Assembly: GCA_947589335.1 (NCBI GenBank)
Contig: CANPZH010000042.1
Location: 1 to 11,249 of the forward strand
Reading direction: 5' to 3'
Length of the DNA stretch: 11,249 nt
Origin: an uncultured Clostridia bacterium
Lineage (GTDB): Bacteria > Bacillota > Clostridia > Christensenellales > Borkfalkiaceae
Shown here in pieces: positions 5,824-11,249 of this stretch. Within the stretch, counting starts at the first letter, position 1; every line of letters begins with the position of its first letter. The position numbers were made by a program, and so were the translations under genes. The notes below the pieces were generated by a model, which was given only the letters and a program-made list of their open reading frames with translations, had not been told where the DNA came from and did not search any database.

Positions 5824-7509
5824 ATGCTCAAAAGTCTCGTCATCCGCAATATCGCGCTCATCGACCGCGCCGAACTGACTTTCTCCGAAGGGCTCAACGT
5901 GCTCTCCGGCGAGACCGGTGCGGGAAAATCGGTCATTCTCGACTCGATCGACTTCGTCCTCGGCGCGAAAGCGGACAAGAGCATGATCCGCTACGGAGAA
6001 TCCGAATGCTCCGTCCGTGCGGAATTTACCTCTCCGGAGGGGATCGCGGAGCTCCTCGACGAGCTCGATCTCGAGCCGGAGGATACCCTCGTCATCTCCC
6101 GCCGCTTTTCCGCGGACGGAAAGGGGAGCGCGAAGATCAACGGCTGCGCCGTCACCGCCTCCATGCTCCGCCGCATCACCTCGCGGCTCGTGGACGTCCA
6201 CGGGCAGAGCGAACACTTCTTCCTGCTGAAGGAGAGCAACCAGCTCAAGCTCCTCGACAAGATCGCGGGGAGGGAGACGGAGGAAAGAAAGGAGGCCGTG
6301 GAAACGCTGCTCCGCGAGCGGAAGGACCTCCGCGCACGGCTCGGATTGCTCGGGGGAGACGACGGCGAACGCAGCCGCCGTCTCGATATCCTGCGCTTCC
6401 AGATCGACGAACTCGGCCGCGCCGACGTCAAAGAGGGGGAAGAGGAGGAGCTCGCCGCACGGTGTATCCGCTACAGGAACGCCGAAAAGATCTTGGGCGG
6501 ACTCTCCGCCGCGCGGGATTATCTGCTTGCGGACGGCGGGGGAGCGGACGCCGTGAACGGCGCAAAGCGTGCGCTCGGACAGATCGCAAAACTCGAGGAC
6601 TGCGAGCAGCTCGTCGAGCGGCTCGAAAACGCCCTCGCCGAACTCTCGGACATCGCGGAGACCGTCGAATCGCTCGCGGACGAACTGGACGTGGACGAGC
6701 GGGAGCTCGAACGCGCCGAGGCGAGGCTCGACGAGATCCGCTCGCTCAAGAAGAAATACGGCGGCACCGTCGCCGAGATGCTCGCCTTTCTGGAGAAGGC
6801 AAAGGCGGAATACGCCCTCCTCGAGGACAGCGGCGAGCAGATCGAAAAGCTCCAACGTGCCCTCGCGGAGAACGGCGACAGGCTCTATGCCGCCTGCACC
6901 GCCCTCACGGAGGCGCGCAAGCATGCAGCGGCGGACTTTTCAGCGCGGGTCATCGGCGAACTCAAGACGCTGAACATCTCCTCCGCCCGCTTCGAGGTGG
7001 AATTCGACGAATACTCCCGCGAAGAGGTCGACAGGGCCACGGCGGAGGGGCTCGGAGGGATCCGCTTCCTCTTCTCCGCCAATGCGGGAGAACCTCTGAA
7101 AGAGCTCGGGAAGATCATCAGCGGGGGCGAAATGAGCCGCTTCATGCTCGCCGTAAAGGCACAGCTCTCCTCGCCCGGCGGGATCGGCACCTATATCTTC
7201 GACGAGATCGACGCGGGCATCGGCGGAAAGACGGCAAAGGTCGTCGCCGAAAAGTTCTCCAGGATCGCAAGGGGGACGCAGATCATCGCCGTCTCCCATC
7301 TCGCGCAGATCGCTGCAGCGGCGGACAGACAGCTGCTCATCGAGAAGACGGAGGAGGGGGCGAAGACCTATACCCGCGTGCATGCGCTCTCCGAAGAGGA
7401 GCGCCGCACAGAGCTTGCCCGCATGATCGCGGGGGATACGGGAGAGCTTGCCCTCCGCCACGCCGACGAGCTCTTAAAGACGGCAAACGGTTACAAAAAC
7501 TCCCTGTAA
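5824..7509 (+). CDS. recN: DNA repair protein RecN (SMC-like ATPase)
   Basis: 561 residues, typical length. RecN is an SMC-like ABC ATPase that gathers DNA ends at double-strand breaks before RecA-dependent recombination. The N-terminal head half starts MLKSLVIRNIALIDRAELTF, with Walker A GETGAGKS at 29-36 and Q-loop VHGQSEHFFLL at 125-135. The middle (about 150-400) is long, charged and helical, rich in E/R/K/L, as expected for the coiled coil. The C-terminal head half has the ABC signature ISGGEMSRF at about 432-440, Walker B TYIFDEIDAGIGGKTA with D460/E461, and the H-loop AVSHLAQIAA, ending in the RecN-typical ARMIAGD. ATG 5824 lies 9 bases after the argR stop. No good Shine-Dalgarno sequence is seen, so translation may depend on coupling to argR. 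No LexA-type box is visible upstream. Confidence 0.96.
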   Translation: MLKSLVIRNIALIDRAELTFSEGLNVLSGETGAGKSVILDSIDFVLGAKADKSMIRYGESECSVRAEFTSPEGIAELLDELDLEPEDTLVISRRFSADGKGSAKINGCAVTASMLRRITSRLVDVHGQSEHFFLLKESNQLKLLDKIAGRETEERKEAVETLLRERKDLRARLGLLGGDDGERSRRLDILRFQIDELGRADVKEGEEEELAARCIRYRNAEKILGGLSAARDYLLADGGGADAVNGAKRALGQIAKLEDCEQLVERLENALAELSDIAETVESLADELDVDERELERAEARLDEIRSLKKKYGGTVAEMLAFLEKAKAEYALLEDSGEQIEKLQRALAENGDRLYAACTALTEARKHAAADFSARVIGELKTLNISSARFEVEFDEYSREEVDRATAEGLGGIRFLFSANAGEPLKELGKIISGGEMSRFMLAVKAQLSSPGGIGTYIFDEIDAGIGGKTAKVVAEKFSRIARGTQIIAVSHLAQIAAAADRQLLIEKTEEGAKTYTRVHALSEEERRTELARMIAGDTGELALRHADELLKTANGYKNSL

Positions 7510-7525
7510 AGGCAATCGTAGCGGC

Positions 7526-7555
7526 GAATAGAACGGTCACGGCTTACGCAAATTA
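7526..7555 (+). promoter_or_regulatory. Candidate forespore sigma-G promoter for spoIVB
   Basis: GAATA at 7526-7530, a spacer of exactly 18 bases, and CAAATTA at 7549-7555. The B. subtilis sigma-G consensus is about GnATR-N18-CATnnTA, so the -35 matches fully and the -10 differs at one conserved base. It sits in the recN-spoIVB gap, and spoIVB is a known forespore (sigma-F/sigma-G) gene in Bacillus. Transcription would start near 7561-7563. The match is by eye; short consensus matches occur by chance. Confidence 0.5.
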
Positions 7556-7605
7556 AACTCTGTCTAAGGGGAAATCCCGTTGAACGGAGGTCAAATTGCG
7601 TAAGC
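7542..7605 (+). repeat. Inverted repeat burying the spoIVB start codon
   Basis: Left arm GCTTACGCAA at 7542-7551 is perfectly complementary to right arm TTGCGTAAGC at 7596-7605. The right arm is exactly the TTG start codon plus codons 2-3 and the first base of codon 4 of spoIVB. The loop is 44 bases and contains the ribosome site. A small hairpin (CCGT at 7577-7580 with ACGG at 7584-7587) can form inside it. The left arm overlaps the proposed sigma-G -10 box and would be absent from a transcript starting there. Confidence 0.55.
7584..7590 (+). promoter_or_regulatory. Ribosome binding site that sets the TTG start of spoIVB
   Basis: ACGGAGG lies 5 bases before TTG 7596, a strong Shine-Dalgarno match. 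It decides the start because no ATG or GTG precedes the signal/anchor segment. Confidence 0.8.
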
Positions 7606-8606
7606 TGAAATTTTATATCGCAGCGCTGTTCCTGTTTCTGTGCTCCCTCTTGCTCTGCACGGTGGACATCGCCGGCGCAGACGCGGCGGAGGGGAAATAC
7701 TATCTCGGCGGAATGGCAGCGGGCTTCATGCTCGGCGCCGGCGGAGCGGAGGTCATCGACCTGAGCGAAGTCGTCGCAGAGGACGGGACGCACCGTCCCG
7801 CGGCGGACGCGGGGATCCTCGCGGGAGACTGCATCCTTGCCGTCGACAAGATCCGCATCAAGAGCATCCGTGACTTGAACGACGCCCTCGCCCGCAGCGG
7901 CGGGAAGGAGCTCACGGTAACCGTGCGCCGCGGCGGAGAGACCGCCGAGGTCAAGATCACCCCCGTGAAGGAGAAAAAATCGGGGAAATACAAGATCGGC
8001 GTGCTGATCCGCGACACTCTCTCCGGCATCGGCACGGTCACCTATATCGACCGCGAAACGGGGAGATTCGGCGCGCTCGGGCACAAGATCGCCGACGAGA
8101 GCGACCGTCTTCTCGAGATCTCCGACGCGCGGGTGTTCCTCTGCAGCATCGTCGGCGTCAACCGCGGGGCGCGGGGGAAGGCGGGGGAGCTGAGAGGGCT
8201 CTTTTTGAACGACAAGACGATCGCCCGCGCGGAGACCATCACGGACACCGGGCTCTACGGCACCTTCGAAAACTACGACTACACGGACTGCCGGATCGTC
8301 GACACCGCGCCGCTCTCCGAGGCGGAGATCGGGAAGGCGACCATCTGGGCGACGGTCAACGGCGTCTGCCCGCAGGAGTATGAGATCGCGATCGCGAAAG
8401 TGGACGCGGGAGGACGGGACAACAAAAATTTCGTCATCAAAGTGACGGACGAAAAGCTCATCGAGGAGACGGGCGGGATCGTGCAGGGCATGAGCGGCAG
8501 CCCGATCATTCAGAACGGCAAGCTGATCGGCGCGGTCACCCACGTCTTCATCAACGATCCGACGAGGGGATATGGGATCGGGATCGAAAAAATGATCGGA
8601 AATTGA
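7596..8606 (+). CDS. spoIVB: SpoIVB serine peptidase (S55 family), sporulation intercompartment signalling protease
   Basis: 336 residues from TTG, somewhat shorter than B. subtilis SpoIVB (425). In Bacillus it is made in the forespore, crosses into the intermembrane space and cleaves SpoIVFA, releasing the SpoIVFB protease to activate pro-sigma-K. The N-terminal basic residues plus a hydrophobic stretch (about 5-23) form a membrane anchor or signal. A PDZ domain follows (about 68-125: ADAGILAGDCILAVDKIRI). The S55 peptidase domain then has IGVLIRDTLSGIGTVTY at 134-150, FGALGHKI with H163, TD with D285, and TGGIVQGMSGSPIIQNGK with S300, followed by AVTHVFINDPTRGYGIGIE. The D-to-S spacing of 15 equals that of the Bacillus triad (H236, D363, S378). 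All catalytic residues are present, so the host is predicted to sporulate. In most relatives spo0A comes next; here a terminator and the deo operon follow. Confidence 0.95.
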   Translation: MRKLKFYIAALFLFLCSLLLCTVDIAGADAAEGKYYLGGMAAGFMLGAGGAEVIDLSEVVAEDGTHRPAADAGILAGDCILAVDKIRIKSIRDLNDALARSGGKELTVTVRRGGETAEVKITPVKEKKSGKYKIGVLIRDTLSGIGTVTYIDRETGRFGALGHKIADESDRLLEISDARVFLCSIVGVNRGARGKAGELRGLFLNDKTIARAETITDTGLYGTFENYDYTDCRIVDTAPLSEAEIGKATIWATVNGVCPQEYEIAIAKVDAGGRDNKNFVIKVTDEKLIEETGGIVQGMSGSPIIQNGKLIGAVTHVFINDPTRGYGIGIEKMIGN

Positions 8607-8622
8607 CGGGATCTGCCCGTTA
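8604..8622 (+). other. Small hairpin at the spoIVB stop codon
   Basis: ACGGG at 8606-8610 pairs with CCCGT at 8616-8620. It extends by G-T and T-A pairs to span the TGA, with a 5-base loop and no T-run after it. It may protect the 3' end or be incidental. Confidence 0.3.
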
Positions 8623-8646
8623 TCATAGTATTATGTCTGTCATAGC

Positions 8647-8680
8647 ATTGGGGAGAAGGGCGCTTTCTCCCCGATTTTTC
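8647..8680 (+). terminator. Intrinsic terminator after spoIVB
   Basis: GGGGAGAA at 8650-8657 pairs perfectly with TTCTCCCC at 8665-8672. The stem can extend outward through T-G, T-A and A-T pairs and inward by a G-T pair. It is followed by a T-run at 8675-8679. It ends the recN-spoIVB transcript and insulates it from the deo operon. Confidence 0.9.
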
Positions 8681-8733
8681 TTGCCTATGAGCCTATCTTT
8701 CATCTTTTAATAAAAACGAACGGCTTTTTTTCG

Positions 8734-8750
8734 CGTTGCATTTGACAACG
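8734..8750 (+). promoter_or_regulatory. Possible operator: inverted repeat overlapping the deo -35 box
   Basis: CGTTG at 8734-8738 and CAACG at 8746-8750 form an inverted repeat with a 7-base centre, covering the whole -35 hexamer. Position and symmetry fit a repressor site, for example for a deoxynucleoside-responsive regulator. The arms are only 5 bases and no regulator gene is in the window. Confidence 0.3.
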
Positions 8751-8770
8751 GCACACTTTTGGTTTATAAT
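8742..8770 (+). promoter_or_regulatory. Consensus sigma-A promoter of the deoC-deoD-deoB operon
   Basis: Perfect TTGACA at 8742-8747, a 17-base spacer, and perfect TATAAT at 8765-8770. The start of transcription is predicted near 8777, giving a leader of about 30 bases before deoC. Such a full-consensus promoter on a catabolic operon suggests control by a repressor rather than by promoter weakness. Confidence 0.92.
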
Positions 8771-8806
8771 GGAAAACAGAATATCACATCTTGCGAGGGA
8801 ACTCAT

Positions 8807-9466
8807 ATGGACATCCGTGAAATTTTGAACAAATGCGACCACACGCAACTTGCCGTCACGGCGACGTGGGAGGACATCCGCCTCCTCATCGACGACGGCA
8901 TCCGCTTTCAGACGGCGTCGGTCTGTATCCCGCCCTGCTTTGTCCGCCGGGCAAAGGAATATGCGGACGGGAAGGTCAGAATCTGCACGGTGATCGGCTT
9001 CCCGAACGGCTACAACGCTACTCCCGTCAAGGTCTTCGAGACAAAACAGGCCGTAGAGGACGGGGCGGATGAGATCGATATGGTCATCAACATCGGAGAT
9101 CTCAAGGCGCGCGAATACGGCGCGATCGAACGTGAGATCTCCGCCGTGAAGGCTGCTTGCGGGGGAAAGATCCTGAAAGTCATCATCGAGACCTGCCTGC
9201 TCACCGAGGAGGAGAAGACCGAAATGTGCAGGATCGTCACCGCCGCGGGGGCGGACTTCATCAAGACTTCGACCGGCTTTTCCAAGGCCGGCGCAACGCG
9301 GGAAGACGTCGCGCTGATGAAGGCGAACGTCGGACCGGGCGTCCGCGTCAAGGCAGCGGGAGGAATCTCCTCCGTCAAAGACGCCGAGGACTTCGTCGCG
9401 CTCGGCGCGGACCGTCTCGGCACTTCGCGCATCGTCAAGATCGTCAAGGAGGAACACCTGTTATGA
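8807..9466 (+). CDS. deoC: Deoxyribose-phosphate aldolase
   Basis: 219 residues, normal for DeoC. A class I (Schiff-base) aldolase cleaving 2-deoxyribose-5-phosphate to acetaldehyde and glyceraldehyde-3-phosphate. Seen: DHTQL at 11-15, ASVCIPP at 37-43, VIGFPNG at 62-68, DEIDMVINIGDLK at 88-100 with D91 (E. coli D102), KVIIETCLLTEEEK at 124-137, the Schiff-base lysine K153 in ADFIKTSTGF, and VKAAGGI with K182 (E. coli K201), ending in GADRLGTS. All key residues are present. ATG 8807 is chosen because GAGGGA lies 6 bases upstream at 8795-8800. The longer in-frame TTG at 8759 lies inside the promoter. First gene of the deo operon; its stop overlaps the deoD ATG by four bases. Confidence 0.97.
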   Translation: MDIREILNKCDHTQLAVTATWEDIRLLIDDGIRFQTASVCIPPCFVRRAKEYADGKVRICTVIGFPNGYNATPVKVFETKQAVEDGADEIDMVINIGDLKAREYGAIEREISAVKAACGGKILKVIIETCLLTEEEKTEMCRIVTAAGADFIKTSTGFSKAGATREDVALMKANVGPGVRVKAAGGISSVKDAEDFVALGADRLGTSRIVKIVKEEHLL

Positions 9467-10185
9467 GCAACGAACATCCCAACATTCCCACGCCCCACAT
9501 CACCGCAAAGTACGGCGACTTCGCCGAGACCGTGCTCATGCCCGGCGACCCTCTGCGGGCGAAATTCATCGCGGAGACCTTCTTCGAAGATCCCGTGCTC
9601 GTCAACAATGTGCGCGGCGTCAACGGCTACACCGGAACTTACCGCGGGAAGCGGGTCTCTGTCATGGCGTCCGGGATGGGGCAGCCCTCGATCGGGATCT
9701 ATTCCTATGAGCTCTTCCGCTTCTACGGCGTCGAGAACATCATCCGGGTGGGATCCTGCGGCTCCTTCGACCCCGACCTCCACGCGCGGGACATCATCCT
9801 CGCCCAGGGGGCCTGCACGAACGGAAACTATGCGGACCAGTACCGTCTGCCGGGCACCTTCTGCCCGATCGCGGACTTCGGGCTGCTCCGCCGCGCCGCC
9901 GAGCTCTGCGACAAGGCGGGCGTACATTATAAAGTCGGAAATATCTTTTCCTCGGACATGTTCTATGACGATGCGAACAGCGGCATGGAATGGGCGAAGA
10001 TGGGGGTGCTCGGCGTCGAAATGGAGAGCGCCGCGCTGTACTGCAACGCCGCCAGAACGGGCAAGAAGGCCCTGTGCATCTGCACCGTGAGCGACAGTTT
10101 CCTCTATCCCGAGGAGAACACGACGGCGGAGGAGCGGCAGAACTCCTTCACCGCAATGATGAAGATCGCGCTCGAACTCGCCTGA
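9463..10185 (+). CDS. deoD: Purine-nucleoside phosphorylase, DeoD type
   Basis: 240 residues. Phosphorolyses purine (deoxy)nucleosides to free base and (deoxy)ribose-1-phosphate; the DeoD family is hexameric and accepts 6-oxo and 6-amino purines. Landmarks match E. coli DeoD with a constant offset of 8: H12 (H4), GDPLRAK with R32 (R24), IIRVGSCGS with R95 (R87) and S98 (S90), LGVEMESAALY with E187-M188-E189 (E179-M180-E181), and AEERQ with R225 (R217). The catalytic Asp is D211 in TVSDSF (D204). The residue after VSD differs (S for H), which may affect base preference only slightly. ATG 9463 overlaps the deoC stop (ATGA), and a full AAGGAGG at 9446-9452 lies inside the end of deoC. Together with deoC and deoB it forms a deoxynucleoside catabolic route. 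Confidence 0.97.
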   Translation: MSNEHPNIPTPHITAKYGDFAETVLMPGDPLRAKFIAETFFEDPVLVNNVRGVNGYTGTYRGKRVSVMASGMGQPSIGIYSYELFRFYGVENIIRVGSCGSFDPDLHARDIILAQGACTNGNYADQYRLPGTFCPIADFGLLRRAAELCDKAGVHYKVGNIFSSDMFYDDANSGMEWAKMGVLGVEMESAALYCNAARTGKKALCICTVSDSFLYPEENTTAEERQNSFTAMMKIALELA

Positions 10186-10206
10186 GGCGCAAAGGACGAG
10201 AGAAAC

Positions 10207-11249
10207 ATGGCAAAAAGATTCTTTTTGATCGTACTCGACAGCTTCGGCGTCGGCGAACTTCCGGACGCGGGTCTTTGGCATGACGAGGGGAGCAACACCC
10301 TCGGCGCGATCAGAAACTCTCCCGCTTTCCGCTGTCCCGCGCTTACGTCGCTCGGGCTCTTCAATATCGACGGCGTCGGCGGAGGCGTGCCCGCGCCCGC
10401 GGCTTGCTACGCGAAGATGGCGGAAAAGTCGATGGGGAAGGACACCACGATCGGACACTGGGAGATTGCGGGGGTCGTCTCTCCCACGCCTCTTCCGACC
10501 TTCCCGGAGGGCTTCCCCGAGGAGGTCATCTGCACATTCGAACGGAAGACGGGGAGGAAGGTCCTCTGCAACAAACCCTACTCGGGCACGGAGGTCATCA
10601 AGGACTACGGGCGCGAACAGGTCGAAACGGGCGCGCTCATCGTCTATACTTCGGCGGACAGCGTCTTTCAGATCGCCGCCCACGAGGACGTCATCCCCGT
10701 TCCCGAGCTCTACCGCTACTGCGAGATCGCGCGGGAGATGCTCGTGGGGAGCTGCGGCGTGGGGCGGGTGATCGCCCGCCCGTTCACGGGGGAATATCCT
10801 TTCGTGAGAACGGCGAACCGCCACGATTTCTCGCTAGCGCCGCCCGCGGACACCATGCTCGATCTGCTCTCGCGCGCGGGCTACGACACCATCTCCGTCG
10901 GCAAGATCTACGATATCTTTGCGGGGAAGGGGATCTCCGAAAGCCACAGAACGACCTCCAACGCCCACGGCATGCAGGTGACAAAAGAGCTCCAGGGAAA
11001 GGACTTTTCGGGGACGGAATTCGACGGTTTCCTCTCCGTTTTCTTGAAGGATATGAGGGAGGACGACGTGCTCCTCATCACCGCAGACCACGGGTGCGAC
11101 CCTTCGACCCCGTCGACCGACCACTCCCGCGAATACACGCCCATGCTGATCTGCGGCAAGGGCTTAAAGAGCGGCCTCGATCTCGGCGTCCGCAAGAGCT
11201 TTGCCGACATCGGCGCCACCGTTTTGGACTGTTTCGGCGTCGGGAAGGG
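10207..11249 (+). CDS. deoB: Phosphopentomutase with an internal in-frame deletion (3' end outside the window)
   Basis: 347 codons are visible, open to the right edge; typical DeoB is about 390 residues. It converts (deoxy)ribose-1-phosphate to the 5-phosphate and belongs to the alkaline phosphatase superfamily, using two Mn2+ ions and a phosphothreonine. Seen: LDSFGVGELPDA with metal ligand D11 (B. cereus D13), GKDTTIGHWEIAG at 77-89 with phospho-acceptor T80 (T85), GYDTISVGKIYDIFAGKGI, ITADHGCDPSTPSTDHSREY with D294, H295 and H306 (D327, H328, H339), and RKSFADIGATV. Against B. cereus as recalled, the numbering offset jumps from 7 at DFSG (266-269) to 33 at TEFDGF (270-275), so about 26 residues are missing. 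These include the NLVDFD and GHRRD motifs with metal ligands D286 and H291. The frame is intact on both sides. AAAGGA lies 10 bases before ATG 10207, 21 bases after deoD. Activity is doubtful unless the metal site is rebuilt or the gap is an assembly error. Confidence 0.9.
   Translation, partial: MAKRFFLIVLDSFGVGELPDAGLWHDEGSNTLGAIRNSPAFRCPALTSLGLFNIDGVGGGVPAPAACYAKMAEKSMGKDTTIGHWEIAGVVSPTPLPTFPEGFPEEVICTFERKTGRKVLCNKPYSGTEVIKDYGREQVETGALIVYTSADSVFQIAAHEDVIPVPELYRYCEIAREMLVGSCGVGRVIARPFTGEYPFVRTANRHDFSLAPPADTMLDLLSRAGYDTISVGKIYDIFAGKGISESHRTTSNAHGMQVTKELQGKDFSGTEFDGFLSVFLKDMREDDVLLITADHGCDPSTPSTDHSREYTPMLICGKGLKSGLDLGVRKSFADIGATVLDCFGVGK

Noticed and set aside
5362..6924. Long minus-strand open frame opposite argR and recN
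   Set aside because: Shadow of the GC-rich coding strand; the opposing genes carry complete catalytic motifs and this frame has none.
8742..8756. Catabolite (CcpA) operator at the deo promoter
   Set aside because: The best alignment to the cre consensus fails at several core positions.
8759..8806. Longer deoC beginning at TTG 8759
   Set aside because: This start lies inside the promoter, upstream of the predicted transcript start; ATG 8807 has a ribosome site.
9010..10824. Long minus-strand open frame opposite deoC, deoD and deoB
   Set aside because: Same antisense effect; it spans three genes of an operon and has no recognisable domain.
1..11249. CRISPR array, tRNA/rRNA, insertion sequence, prophage or defence genes
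   Set aside because: No regularly spaced repeats, no structural RNA signatures and no transposase or phage motifs were seen; the window is housekeeping, sporulation and salvage genes.

Overview
The window is a GC-rich, densely packed stretch of a spore-forming Firmicute, most likely a member of the Clostridia. Everything reads on the + strand. The order nusB-folD-ispA-dxs-tlyA-nadK-argR-recN-spoIVB is a classic clostridial housekeeping/sporulation neighbourhood, and SpoIVB occurs only in endospore formers. A high-GC, uncultured gut clostridium (for example a Christensenellales-type lineage) would fit, but the sequence alone does not settle this.

Region 1 (1-4455): the 3' end of nusB, then folD, ispA, dxs and tlyA, joined by 4-base ATGA overlaps, a 14-base overlap or a 9-base gap, so they look like one transcript. 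FolD supplies one-carbon folates. IspA and Dxs supply isoprenoid precursors through the MEP route. TlyA is an rRNA methyltransferase. The exonuclease VII genes xseA/xseB, common between folD and ispA in relatives, are absent here. Dxs is unusually short and lacks some normally conserved residues.

Region 2 (4456-5814): an AT-rich 85-base gap with A-tracts, a 9-base direct repeat and a strong sigma-A promoter that ends only about 8 bases before the nadK ATG. It drives nadK (NADP synthesis) and argR (arginine repressor), and the transcript appears leaderless or nearly so.

Region 3 (5824-8680): recN (double-strand-break repair), then an 86-base gap holding a good match to a forespore sigma-G promoter, then spoIVB (the protease that signals from forespore to mother cell). 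A 10-bp inverted repeat pairs the spoIVB start region with sequence upstream of the predicted sporulation transcript start. A strong intrinsic terminator closes the block at about 8647-8680. The expected next gene, spo0A, is not there.

Region 4 (8734-11249): a textbook TTGACA-N17-TATAAT promoter followed by deoC-deoD-deoB, a deoxyribonucleoside-salvage operon in which purine nucleosides are phosphorolysed, the sugar phosphate is isomerised, and deoxyribose-5-phosphate is cleaved to acetaldehyde and glyceraldehyde-3-phosphate. deoB runs off the right edge. Its visible part has a clean in-frame gap of about 26 codons that removes two of the metal ligands known in phosphopentomutases. This is the most striking anomaly in the window.

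Comparisons with family members rest on recalled sequences of well-known homologues; no alignment or database search was run.
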